DNA from: an uncultured Neomegalonema sp.
GTDB lineage: Bacteria > Pseudomonadota > Alphaproteobacteria > Rhodobacterales > Rhodobacteraceae
DNA: 64,000 nt
Assembly (NCBI GenBank): GCA_938008165.1
Contig: CALLLP010000003.1
Coordinates: 1-64,000, forward strand
Reading direction: 5' to 3'
Position 1 is the stretch's first letter. The number at the start of each line of letters is the position of its first letter. The position numbers and the translations under genes were made by a program. This document shows, piece by piece, positions 47,859 through 56,376 of this stretch. The notes under the pieces are model-generated. The model did no database searches, was not told the origin of the DNA, and saw only the letters and a program-made list of their open reading frames with translations.

Positions 47859-49244
47859 ATGGAAGCCGAACTGGCCGAACTGGCGGCAAAGGTCGCCGCG
47901 ATGGAAGGCGGACCGAAAACAACGAATACCATGTTTGCGGAGACGTTCTACTATCTGACGATCCCGCTGATGGTGATCATTCATGCCGGATTTCTCGCCT
48001 ATGAAATGGGTGCATCACGTCAAAAGAACGTCTTGGCATCGGGCATCAAGAACATTCTGGCCTTCGCCTTTGTGATTCCGACCTTTTACTTCTTCGGCTG
48101 GTGGATCTACTGGGCCTTCCCTGCGGGTATATCGCTGGCGGCGGGGCCAAACGGGATCAGCGGCGCCGCCTATGCAGCCGAAATCGCTTGGCCTTGGGTC
48201 GAATATATGGGGCCGAATATCTCGGATAACGCTTCGGGCGTGTTCTGGGGTGCGTTCGTGCTGTTTGCCGCGACCACGGCATCGATTTTCTCGGGCGCGG
48301 TCATCGAGCGTATTCAGGTCTTCGGCTTCATCCTGCTCGCGATCGTCCTTGGGTCGATTGCCTGGGTCGTTGCGGCGGCTTGGGGCTGGCATGCGGATGG
48401 CTGGCTCGTACAGGAATACGGCTATCACGACTTCGGCGCAGCGGGTGTTGTGCACATGGTTGCGGGCTTCTTCGCGCTGGGCGTGCTCATCAATCTCGGC
48501 CCAAGGATCGGCAAGTACAATATCGACGGCACGTCAAACGATCTGGGCGCCCATAACCTGCCCTTCACCCTGACGGGCCTGATGCTGATTATCGTCGGCT
48601 TCTTCGGCTTTCTGATGGCCTGTGTCATCGTGCCGGGCGAGGCGTGGTCATGGTATCCCGACAAATTCGCGACGATCTACGGCACGCCGATCACGCTTTC
48701 TGCGCTCAGCTTCAATATCCTGATGGGCTTTTCGGGCGGGATCATCGGGGCATGGATGGTCACGCGCGATCCGTTCTGGATGATGTCGGGGGCGCTGGCC
48801 GGGATCATTTCCTGCGCTTCGGGTCTGGATCTGTTCTGGCCACCGGCAGCCTTTGCCATCGCCTTTATCGGTGGTGCGGCGCTCAAGCCGATTGCCTCCA
48901 TGCTGGACGGCATGGGCATCGACGATGCGGTCGGCGCGGTCACGGTTCACGGTTTTATCGGCATCTGGGGCGTGATGGCCGTTGGCATCTTTGCGGCCGG
49001 ATATCCTGCGCTTCAGGGCGATGCAGGGACCGTTCCGCTGACCTCGCTGACCGGACAGGCGGTCGGGGCCGGGGTGATCTTCTGCCTTGGGTTCATTCCG
49101 GGTCTGCTATGCTCGCTGGTATTGCGGATATTCGGATTGCTCCGGGTGCCGGAAGCTGCCGAAATCGCAGGGCTGGACGCAACCAAGGTTCCCGTCTCGG
49201 CCTATCCCGAAGGCATCAATATCTCCACGCATCCCGCCGAATAA
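47859..49244 (+). CDS. Ammonium transporter, divergent type with altered C-terminal tail
   Basis: 461 residues. An extra N-terminal stretch (about 1-25, heptad-like MEAELAELAAKVAAMEG) precedes eleven helices. Pore histidines are in AGVVHMVAGFF and AVTVHGFIGIWG; other Amt segments are SGAVIERIQVFGF, LLWF-like GLMLIIVGFFGF and MGIDDAVGAVTVHG. The C-terminal tail reads AGLDATKVPVSAYPEGI in place of the GLD...HGE.AY of the other Amt at 22840, so GlnK control may differ. No glnK is adjacent; a 61-residue membrane protein gene follows 24 bases later. ATG 47859 follows an AGAGAGAG stretch. Confidence 0.9.
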   Translation: MEAELAELAAKVAAMEGGPKTTNTMFAETFYYLTIPLMVIIHAGFLAYEMGASRQKNVLASGIKNILAFAFVIPTFYFFGWWIYWAFPAGISLAAGPNGISGAAYAAEIAWPWVEYMGPNISDNASGVFWGAFVLFAATTASIFSGAVIERIQVFGFILLAIVLGSIAWVVAAAWGWHADGWLVQEYGYHDFGAAGVVHMVAGFFALGVLINLGPRIGKYNIDGTSNDLGAHNLPFTLTGLMLIIVGFFGFLMACVIVPGEAWSWYPDKFATIYGTPITLSALSFNILMGFSGGIIGAWMVTRDPFWMMSGALAGIISCASGLDLFWPPAAFAIAFIGGAALKPIASMLDGMGIDDAVGAVTVHGFIGIWGVMAVGIFAAGYPALQGDAGTVPLTSLTGQAVGAGVIFCLGFIPGLLCSLVLRIFGLLRVPEAAEIAGLDATKVPVSAYPEGINISTHPAE

Positions 49245-49268
49245 GGGCATAGCAAGAAAGGAAACATC

Positions 49269-49454
49269 ATGGGTTCGGCATTTGATACCTGGAATGACGT
49301 CAGCGGTCCGATCTATGCGGGCGCGAATACGGAATGGGAATATATGTGGTTTCTCGTCGCGGCCGGGCTGTGCGTGCTCGCTCTGCTGGTCGGACTTGGG
49401 CACGAAAAGATGGCCTATCGTCGGGCTAAGAAACGCGATGACACGCATAGTTAA
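49269..49454 (+). CDS. Small single-span membrane protein co-transcribed with amt (unknown function)
   Basis: 61 residues. ATG 49269 has AAAGGAA about 6 bases before it and lies 24 bases after the amt stop; a strong terminator follows, so the two genes form a closed transcription unit. An acidic/aromatic N-terminus (SAFDTWNDVSGPIYAGANTE) precedes one helix (MWFLVAAGLCVLALLVGLG) and a basic tail (KMAYRRAKKRDDTHS), predicting an N-out, C-in topology. I recognise no family. An accessory subunit of the transporter is the simplest guess. Confidence 0.75.
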   Translation: MGSAFDTWNDVSGPIYAGANTEWEYMWFLVAAGLCVLALLVGLGHEKMAYRRAKKRDDTHS

Positions 49455-49480
49455 TGGCAAGATCGCCTTTTAAGATCGTT

Positions 49481-49515
49481 TCTCGCCCCGCCCTCGTGCG
49501 GGGCGAGATCGTTTT
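49481..49515 (+). terminator. Rho-independent terminator after amt and its small partner
   Basis: TCTCGCCCCGC (49481-49491) pairs perfectly with GCGGGGCGAGA (49498-49508) around a 6-base loop, and TCGTTTT follows. It lies 27 bases after the 61-residue gene. Confidence 0.9.
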
Positions 49516-49529
49516 GACGGCTACTTTTT

Positions 49530-49557
49530 TTGACCTTGCTACTATTCGGCTTAAAAT
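49530..49557 (+). promoter_or_regulatory. Candidate sigma-70 promoter of phaB
   Basis: TTGACC (49530-49535) and TAAAAT (49552-49557) are separated by 16 bases, about 120 bases before the phaB start and just after the preceding terminator. One of the best promoter matches in the window. Confidence 0.65.
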
Positions 49558-49679
49558 GACCGTGGGGATGCATTAGGCAGGCGCGGGCATCATCAATCGG
49601 ATTCGGCCATTCAGTCTTGCACCTCAAGGTTGTCACGCGGTCCGAAGATCAAAGCCACAAGCAGGGGAATACACAATTC

Positions 49680-50405
49680 ATGTCAAAAGTCGCACTGGTC
49701 ACCGGCGGAACGCGGGGCATCGGCGCCGCCATCTGCCACGCGCTCAAGGATGCGGGCTATACCGTCGCCGCGAATTATGCGGGCAATGACGACGCCGCGA
49801 ATGCCTTCAAGGAAGAAACCGGCATTCCGGTGTATAAATGGAGCGTGGCCGATTACGACGCCTGTGTCGCAGGCATCAAGCAAGTCGAAGACGCCCACGG
49901 CCCGGTCGACGTGCTGGTCAATAATGCGGGCATCACCCGCGATACCGCGTTCCACAAGATGAGCGTCGAAAAGTGGAACGACGTTATCAACACCAATCTC
50001 AGCGGTCTGTTCAACATGACCCGCCCCGTTTGGGAAGGGATGCGCAATCGCGGTTGGGGCCGTGTGATCAACATCTCCTCGATCAACGGTCAAAAGGGTC
50101 AGGCCGGTCAGGCGAATTACTCCGCCGCCAAAGCGGGCGATCTGGGCTTTACCAAGGCGCTGGCGCAGGAAGGGGCCCGCAAGGGCATCACCGTCAATGC
50201 CATCTGCCCCGGCTATATCGGCACCGAAATGGTCAAGGCCATCGCGCAGGATGTTCTCGACAAGCATATCCTGCCGCATATTCCGGTCGGCCGCCTTGGC
50301 GAGCCGGAAGAAATCGCGCGCTGCGTCGTGTTTCTCGCCTCTGATGATGCCGGATTCATCACCGGCTCGACGCTCAGCGCGAATGGCGGCCAGACCATGA
50401 CATAG
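49680..50405 (+). CDS. phaB: Acetoacetyl-CoA reductase (PhaB type)
   Basis: Short-chain dehydrogenase reducing acetoacetyl-CoA to (R)-3-hydroxybutyryl-CoA with NADPH for polyhydroxybutyrate. 241 residues from ATG 49680, preceded by AGGGGAA. Cofactor motif [20 protein letters not shown], catalytic S-Y-K in [24 protein letters not shown], and the PhaB-like [17 protein letters not shown] and [20 protein letters not shown]. Followed by phaA; the polymerase phaC is not in the window. Confidence 0.93.
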   Translation: MSKVALVTGGTRGIGAAICHALKDAGYTVAANYAGNDDAANAFKEETGIPVYKWSVADYDACVAGIKQVEDAHGPVDVLVNNAGITRDTAFHKMSVEKWNDVINTNLSGLFNMTRPVWEGMRNRGWGRVINISSINGQKGQAGQANYSAAKAGDLGFTKALAQEGARKGITVNAICPGYIGTEMVKAIAQDVLDKHILPHIPVGRLGEPEEIARCVVFLASDDAGFITGSTLSANGGQTMT

Positions 50406-50426
50406 ATCAAGGACAATGCTGTCCTC

Positions 50427-50448
50427 GCCGGGGCAGTTTGGCCCCGGC
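50427..50448 (+). terminator. GC-rich hairpin between phaB and phaA
   Basis: GCCGGGGC (50427-50434) and GCCCCGGC (50441-50448) form an 8-bp stem with a 6-base loop; TGGTTTTC follows. It could partly terminate or protect phaB RNA. The phaA start is 44 bases later. Confidence 0.65.
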
Positions 50449-50491
50449 ACTGGTTTTCTCACATGCTCATTCGACTCCGGGAGAGTTCACT

Positions 50492-51667
50492 ATGCAAGAA
50501 GTCGTCATCGCTTCCGCCGCCCGTACGCCGGTCGGCTCGTTCAACGGGTCGCTCTCCGGCGTGACCGCCCATTACCTCGGCGAGGTGGCCATCAAGGGGG
50601 CGCTGGAGCGTGCCGGTGTGGACCCCAAAGATGTGGATGAGGTCATCATGGGTCAGATTCTCACCGCCGGTCAGGGCCAGAATCCTGCCCGTCAGGCCGC
50701 GCGCAATGCGGGCCTGCCAGATGAAACCGCAGCTTGGGGCATCAATCAGCTCTGTGGATCGGGTCTGCGCGCCGTGGCGCTGGGGTATCAGCATGTAGCC
50801 ATGGGCGACAATGCGATCATGGTCTGTGGCGGTCAGGAAAGCATGAGCCAGGCGCCCCATTGCCAGACCATGCGCAACGGTCAGAAGATGGGTGATATCA
50901 AGCTGCTCGACACCATGCTGTCCGACGGTCTGATGGATGCCTTCCACGGCTATCACATGGGTAATACCGCCGAGAACGTCGCCGAAAAATGGCAGATTAC
51001 CCGCAACGATCAGGATTCCTTCGCCGCCGCCAGCCAGAACAAGGCCGAAGCGGCCCAGAAAGCGGGGAAATTCAAGGACGAGATCGTGCCCGTAACCATC
51101 AAGGGCCGCAAGGGCGATACCATCGTCGAGGAAGACGAATATATCAAAGCGGGCGTCACCGCCGAAAGCCTTGGGGGCCTGCGCACCGTCTTTAAAAAGG
51201 ACGGTACAGTCACGGCGGGTAATGCGTCGGGCATCAATGACGGGGCGGCGGCGGTTGTGCTGATGTCCAAGGCCGAAGCGGAAAAACGCGGCATCGAGCC
51301 GCTCGCGACGATTAAGTCATGGGCGACGGTCGGTCTGGACCCGGCAATCATGGGGGCCGGTCCCATCGGGGCAGCGACCAAGGCGCTGGAGAAAGCGGGC
51401 TGGTCGAAGGACGATCTTGATCTGATCGAGGCCAATGAAGCCTTTGCCGCTCAGGCCTGTGCGGTGAACAAGGAACTTGGCTGGGATATCAACAAGGTCA
51501 ATGTGAATGGCGGTGCCATCGCCATCGGCCATCCCATCGGTGCCTCCGGCGCGCGCATTCTGAACACGCTGCTGTTCGAAATGAAGCGCCGTGACGCGAA
51601 GAAGGGCCTCGCGACCCTATGCATCGGCGGCGGCATGGGTGTCGCCATGTGTGTCGAACGGTCCTGA
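50492..51667 (+). CDS. phaA: Acetyl-CoA C-acetyltransferase (beta-ketothiolase)
   Basis: Condenses two acetyl-CoA to acetoacetyl-CoA. 391 residues from ATG 50492, preceded by GGGAGAG. Nucleophilic cysteine in [16 protein letters not shown] (about 88), the second site [11 protein letters not shown] near the C-terminus, and [20 protein letters not shown] with the catalytic histidine. Lies between phaB and the pyruvate dehydrogenase genes, so acetyl-CoA supply and use are neighbours. Confidence 0.95.
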   Translation: MQEVVIASAARTPVGSFNGSLSGVTAHYLGEVAIKGALERAGVDPKDVDEVIMGQILTAGQGQNPARQAARNAGLPDETAAWGINQLCGSGLRAVALGYQHVAMGDNAIMVCGGQESMSQAPHCQTMRNGQKMGDIKLLDTMLSDGLMDAFHGYHMGNTAENVAEKWQITRNDQDSFAAASQNKAEAAQKAGKFKDEIVPVTIKGRKGDTIVEEDEYIKAGVTAESLGGLRTVFKKDGTVTAGNASGINDGAAAVVLMSKAEAEKRGIEPLATIKSWATVGLDPAIMGAGPIGAATKALEKAGWSKDDLDLIEANEAFAAQACAVNKELGWDINKVNVNGGAIAIGHPIGASGARILNTLLFEMKRRDAKKGLATLCIGGGMGVAMCVERS

Positions 51668-51675
51668 ATATAGAC

Positions 51676-51701
51676 GCGGCGCGAGCACGCTCTCGCGCCG
51701 C
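51676..51701 (+). terminator. Strong hairpin between phaA and aceE
   Basis: GCGGCGCGAG (51676-51685) pairs perfectly with CTCGCGCCGC (51692-51701) around a 6-base loop. CAATTTATT follows rather than a T-run. A second small inverted repeat, GCGGAG-ATGA-CTCCGC (51716-51731), lies between it and aceE and may be a regulatory site. Confidence 0.7.
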
Positions 51702-51761
51702 CCTGCAATTTATTCGCGGAGATGACTCCGCATATCAATTTAGATCGGCGGAGCTCATCCC

Positions 51762-54425
51762 ATGGCAGACGGCCCATTGAAAGATTCTGATCCACAGGAA
51801 ACCGAAGAATGGCGCGATGCCGTCGAATCCGTCATTGCCTATGAAGGCACAGACCGGGCCGACGAATTGCTGGAGGAGGCGGTTTCGGTCGCCCGGCGGA
51901 ACGGGGCCTTGGTGCCCTTCGCGCGCAATTCCGCGTATGTGAATACCGTCAGTGTCGATGAACAGCCCGATCATCCCGGCGACCGCGACATCGAAAAGCG
52001 CATCCGCTCCGCGATCCGCTGGAATGCGGCGATGGTGGTGCTGAAGGCAAACAAGGAAAGCTCCGAACTCGGCGGTCACATCGCCAGTTTTCAATCTGCG
52101 GCAACCCTCTATGACACCGGCTTCATGCATTTCTGGCATGCCGAAAGCGAAGGCCATGGCGGCGATCTCGTCTTTATTCAGGGCCATTCGTCACCGGGCA
52201 TCTACGCCCGCGCCTATCTCGAAGGGCGCTTGACCGAGGAGCAAATCCTCGGCTTTCGGCAAGAAGCGGATGGAGGGGGGATTTCCTCCTATCCGCATCC
52301 ATGGCTGATGCCCGATTTCTGGCAGTTTCCAACGGTTTCGATGGGTCTTGGCCCGTTGATGGCGATCTATCAGGCACGGTTCCTGCGCTATCTTCAGGGC
52401 CGCAGCCTCGCGAAGACGGATAACCGCAAGGTCTGGGCCTTCATGGGCGACGGGGAGATGGACGAGCCGGAAAGCTTGGGCGCGATTTCGCTCGCGGGGC
52501 GCGAAAAACTCGACAATCTGGTCTTTGTCATCAACTGCAACCTCCAGCGCCTCGATGGCCCCGTGCGCGGCAATGGCAAGATCGTTCAGGAGCTTGAGGG
52601 CGATTTCCGTGGCTCTGGCTGGAATGTGGTCAAATGCCTTTGGGGTACGGGGTGGGATGCCCTGCTCGCGAAAGACCATTCCGGTAAGCTGCGTCAATTG
52701 ATGGAAGAATGCGTTGACGGCGAATATCAGGATTTCAAATCGAAGAACGGCGCCTATATTCGCGAGAATTTCTTTGGCCGCTACCCCGAAACGGCGGCAA
52801 TGGTCGCCGATTGGTCCGATGATCAGATCTGGAAGCTGACGCGCGGGGGACATGATCCCCGCAAGGTCTTTGCCGCCTATGACGAAGCGGTCAATACCAA
52901 GGGTAAGCCGACCCTGATTCTCGCCAAGACCGTCAAGGGCTATGGCATGGGTGCGGCGGGCGAGGCGCAGAATATCACCCATCAGCAAAAGAAGATGGGA
53001 ACCGACGATCTCAAGCTGTTCCGCGACCGCTTTACCCTCGACCTGACCGATGAGCAGGTTGAAAACCTCGAATTGATCAAATTCGCGGATGACAGCCCGG
53101 AATCGAAATACCTGCATGAGCGGCGCAAGGCGCTTGGCGGTTATCTGCCCTCCCGCCGGGCGAAATCCGACAGTCTCGAAGTGCCGGGACTGGAGAAATT
53201 CGGCGCACTGCTTGGATCTTCGGGGGATCGTACGATCTCGACCACGATGGCCTTTGTACGGGCGCTCAATACGCTGCTGCGCGACAAGAAGGTCGGCAAG
53301 CGCGTCGTGCCCATCGTCCCCGACGAAAGCCGTACCTTCGGCATGGAGGGTATGTTCCGGCAATTCGGCATCTATTCGCAGGTCGGGCAGCTCTATCGCC
53401 CCGAAGATGCCGATCAATTGATGTTCTATCGCGAAAGCAATGACGGTCAGATGCTGCAAGAAGGCATCAACGAGGCCGGAGCGATGGCGTCATGGATCGC
53501 CGCGGCGACATCCTATTCGACGTCGAATACACCGATGATCCCGTTCTACATCTATTATTCGATGTTCGGCTTCCAGCGGATCGGCGATCTGGCCTGGGCC
53601 GCCGGAGACATGCGGGCGCGCGGCTTTCTGATTGGCGGCACCTCCGGGCGCACGACGCTCAATGGCGAGGGTTTGCAGCATGAGGATGGTCACAGTCACC
53701 TGATCTCCGCCACCGTTCCGAACTGCATCAGCTATGACCCGACGTTCCAGTTTGAGGTTGCCGTGATCGTACAGGACGGTCTTCGCCGGATGTATGCCGA
53801 GCAGGAAGACGTTTTCTACTACATCACCACCCTCAATGAGAATTACGAGCATCCCGCCATGCCTGAGGGCGCGGAGGAGGGTATTCGTAAGGGCATGTAC
53901 CTGCTGCGCGCCTCCGAAATGAGCGGCAAGAAAGTGCAGCTTGTCGGCTCCGGTGCGATCCTGCGCGAAAGCCTAGCCGCCGCCGAGATGCTGGAGCAGG
54001 ATTTTGGCATCGCCGTCGATGTGTGGAGCGCCACCAGCTTTACCGAACTGCGCCGCGAAGCCCTCGATTGTGAGCGCTGGAACATGCTGCATCCGATGGA
54101 GGATCAACGCGTTCCCTATGTTACCCAATGCTTCCAGAGCCGGGGCGACGATCCGATCATCGCGTCGACCGATTACATGAAAAGCTATGCGGATCAAATC
54201 CGTGCTTTCGTGCCGGGCACCTATCGGGTCTTGGGCACCGATGGCTATGGACGCTCGGATTATCGCAAGAAGCTGCGTGAATTCTTCGAAGTCGATAAGC
54301 GGTTCATCGCCGTTGCCGCCCTCAAGGCGCTGGCCGACTCGCAAAAGGGCGACAGCAAGACCGTTGCTGACGCAATTGCGAAATACGGCATCGACACCGA
54401 AAAAGCCAACCCGGCGCGCGTCTGA
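51762..54425 (+). CDS. aceE: Pyruvate dehydrogenase E1 component, homodimeric type
   Basis: Thiamine-diphosphate enzyme decarboxylating pyruvate and acetylating the lipoyl groups of E2. 887 residues, the length of E. coli AceE. Markers: NTVSVDEQPDHPGD, GGHIASFQSAATLYDTGF, HFWHA, the ThDP motif GDGEMDEPESLGAI running to VINCNLQRLDGPV near 228-268, and VPDESRTFGMEGMFRQ. Start ATG 51762 has GGCGGAG 8 bases upstream. Most alphaproteobacteria use a heterodimeric PdhA/PdhB E1 instead. First gene of the aceE-aceF-lpd operon. Confidence 0.96.
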   Translation: MADGPLKDSDPQETEEWRDAVESVIAYEGTDRADELLEEAVSVARRNGALVPFARNSAYVNTVSVDEQPDHPGDRDIEKRIRSAIRWNAAMVVLKANKESSELGGHIASFQSAATLYDTGFMHFWHAESEGHGGDLVFIQGHSSPGIYARAYLEGRLTEEQILGFRQEADGGGISSYPHPWLMPDFWQFPTVSMGLGPLMAIYQARFLRYLQGRSLAKTDNRKVWAFMGDGEMDEPESLGAISLAGREKLDNLVFVINCNLQRLDGPVRGNGKIVQELEGDFRGSGWNVVKCLWGTGWDALLAKDHSGKLRQLMEECVDGEYQDFKSKNGAYIRENFFGRYPETAAMVADWSDDQIWKLTRGGHDPRKVFAAYDEAVNTKGKPTLILAKTVKGYGMGAAGEAQNITHQQKKMGTDDLKLFRDRFTLDLTDEQVENLELIKFADDSPESKYLHERRKALGGYLPSRRAKSDSLEVPGLEKFGALLGSSGDRTISTTMAFVRALNTLLRDKKVGKRVVPIVPDESRTFGMEGMFRQFGIYSQVGQLYRPEDADQLMFYRESNDGQMLQEGINEAGAMASWIAAATSYSTSNTPMIPFYIYYSMFGFQRIGDLAWAAGDMRARGFLIGGTSGRTTLNGEGLQHEDGHSHLISATVPNCISYDPTFQFEVAVIVQDGLRRMYAEQEDVFYYITTLNENYEHPAMPEGAEEGIRKGMYLLRASEMSGKKVQLVGSGAILRESLAAAEMLEQDFGIAVDVWSATSFTELRREALDCERWNMLHPMEDQRVPYVTQCFQSRGDDPIIASTDYMKSYADQIRAFVPGTYRVLGTDGYGRSDYRKKLREFFEVDKRFIAVAALKALADSQKGDSKTVADAIAKYGIDTEKANPARV

Positions 54426-54448
54426 TATTTGAAAGAGGGAAAATCATT

Positions 54449-56107
54449 ATGGCGACTGAAGTAAAAGTTCCCGACATCGGCGATTTCGATGCTGTGCCGG
54501 TCATCGAAATCCATGTCGCCGTGGGCGATACGATCAATGCCGAAGATCCGCTTGTGACGCTGGAAAGCGACAAGGCGGCGATGGATGTGCCTTCGCCGGT
54601 CGGCGGCGTGGTCAAGGAGTTGAAGGTCGCCATCGATGATAAGGTCGCCGAAGGCACGGTCATCCTGATCGTCGAGGAAGCGGGCGCAGGCACCGCGCCC
54701 GAAGCCGCCAGCGGCGGGGGCGATGCTGCATCTTCTTCCGGGGGGGGCGTGTCGGAGGTTACGGTGCCGGATATCGGCGATTTCGACGCTGTGCCAATCA
54801 TCGAGATTCATGTCGCCGAGGGCGATACGGTCGCCGCCGAAGACCCCCTCGTCACACTGGAAAGCGACAAGGCGGCGATGGATGTGCCATCCCCCGCCGC
54901 CGGTGTCGTCAAATCGCTAAACGTCAGCGTCGGCGACAAGGTTTCCGAAGGAAGTGTCATCCTTGTGCTGGAAGGCAGCGGGGGCGGCGAGGGCAATGCC
55001 GCGCCTGCCGGTGCATCGGTCTCCAAAGACACCGCCCCGGCCATGGCTGCATCTGCGGGCCATGCCGGTCGGTCGGCGGATCAACCGGATAACCTGCCCA
55101 AAGGTGCCTATACCGACGATGGCGGTACATTGCGCTCCGCCGATGGCACAACCCTCGGTGCGGATAGCCCCCCGCCGATGATGGCCGATTTCTCCGGCGT
55201 TCATGCCTCGCCATCCGTGCGGCGTCTGGCGCGTGAGCTTGAAATCGATCTCAACAAGGTGAAGGGCACGGGCGAAAAGGGCCGCATCACGAAAGACGAC
55301 GTGAAAGGCCACCTGTCCGGTGCCGGGGCATCGGGTGCCGCAACCCATGCTGGCCCATCCGGTGGCGGTATGGGAATCCCTCCGATTCCAACGGTCGATT
55401 TCTCAAAATTCGGCACCGTCGAAACGGTCGAGATGAGCCGGATCAAGAAAATCAGCGGCCCAGCCCTGCATCGCTCATGGCTCAATATTCCCCATGTTAC
55501 CCATGCAGAAGAAGCCGACATCACCGATATGGATGCCTTCCGCAAGCAATTGGACACAAAGGCCAAGGAGGAGGGCTATCGCGTTACGCTCCTTTCCTTC
55601 CTTATCAAGGCGTCTGTCTCGGCACTCAAGCAGCATTGGGAAGTCAATTCCTCCATCGCGCCGGACGGGGCGAGCCTGATCCGCAAGCATTATTATCATA
55701 TCGGCTTTGCGGCGGACACGCCGAACGGCCTGATGGTGCCGGTCATCAAGGATGCCGACCGCAAAGGCATTCGCGAGATTTCGGTCGAACTGGGCGAATT
55801 GTCCAAAAAAGCGCGCGACGGTGCACTGAAAGGCGGGGATATGCAGGGCGCAAGCTTTACGATCTCGTCGCTGGGCGGGATCGGCGGAACGCATTTCACC
55901 CCCATCGTCAATGCGCCGGAAGTCGCGATCCTCGGCGTGGTGCGCTCGAAGATGGCTCCGGTTTGGGACGGCGAGAAGTTTGTGCCGCGCAATATGTTGC
56001 CGCTCTGTCTCAGCTACGATCATCGGGCGATCGACGGGGCACTCGCGGCGCGGTTCTGCGCAACGCTGAAGGGCCTGATGACCGATCCCCGAAACCTGCT
56101 CCTCTGA
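54449..56107 (+). CDS. aceF: Pyruvate dehydrogenase E2, dihydrolipoamide acetyltransferase with two lipoyl domains
   Basis: 552 residues. Two lipoyl domains (about 1-78 and 103-177) with lipoylated K42 and K141, each in LESDKAAMDVPSP; Ala/Gly/Pro linkers; an E1/E3-binding domain (about 251-289, HASPSVRRLARELEIDL and GTGEKGRITKDDV); and the catalytic core with H525 and D529 in LSYDHRAIDGALAARF. It forms the core of the complex and makes acetyl-CoA. The tandem domains are nearly identical in DNA around the lysine. AGAGGG lies before ATG 54449. Confidence 0.96.
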   Translation: MATEVKVPDIGDFDAVPVIEIHVAVGDTINAEDPLVTLESDKAAMDVPSPVGGVVKELKVAIDDKVAEGTVILIVEEAGAGTAPEAASGGGDAASSSGGGVSEVTVPDIGDFDAVPIIEIHVAEGDTVAAEDPLVTLESDKAAMDVPSPAAGVVKSLNVSVGDKVSEGSVILVLEGSGGGEGNAAPAGASVSKDTAPAMAASAGHAGRSADQPDNLPKGAYTDDGGTLRSADGTTLGADSPPPMMADFSGVHASPSVRRLARELEIDLNKVKGTGEKGRITKDDVKGHLSGAGASGAATHAGPSGGGMGIPPIPTVDFSKFGTVETVEMSRIKKISGPALHRSWLNIPHVTHAEEADITDMDAFRKQLDTKAKEEGYRVTLLSFLIKASVSALKQHWEVNSSIAPDGASLIRKHYYHIGFAADTPNGLMVPVIKDADRKGIREISVELGELSKKARDGALKGGDMQGASFTISSLGGIGGTHFTPIVNAPEVAILGVVRSKMAPVWDGEKFVPRNMLPLCLSYDHRAIDGALAARFCATLKGLMTDPRNLLL

Positions 56108-56376
56108 TCCGGCCAGCGGCCCCGGCCTAACTGCCGGGGTCTCGCGATTATGTCAGCGCCCGCATGTCGGCGCTCCGCCAATCCAGACGCTGGGTCCGGC
56201 CCCGCGATGCGGAACGAAAAAGGGATTTCCATCATGCCTATCGAAAAAATCACGGTCCCCGATATCGGCGATTTTGACTCTGTGCCGATCATTGAAATCC
56301 ACGTCAAGGAAGGGGATGCCGTCAGCGCCGAAGATCCCCTCGTCACGCTCGAAAGCGACAAGGCGGCGATGGATGT
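54563..56376 (+). repeat. Three copies of the lipoyl-lysine coding segment
   Basis: The same 26-base coding segment (GAAAGCGACAAGG... to ...GATGGATGT) occurs at 54563-54588, 54860-54885 (both in aceF, exactly 99 codons apart) and 56351-56376 (in lpd). It encodes ESDKAAMDV around the lipoyl lysine. Identity at the DNA level indicates duplication of the domain or gene conversion between copies. Confidence 0.8.
56120..56139 (+). other. GC hairpin between aceF and lpd
   Basis: CCCCGGC (56120-56126) and GCCGGGG (56133-56139) form a 7-bp stem with a 6-base loop and no T-run. Its arms reuse the sequence of the phaB-phaA hairpin. Likely an RNA-processing or attenuation element; function inferred. 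Confidence 0.5.

Noticed and set aside
52191-53459. 422-codon minus-strand open frame opposite aceE
   Set aside because: No recognisable domain or ribosome site, fully inside aceE on the other strand.
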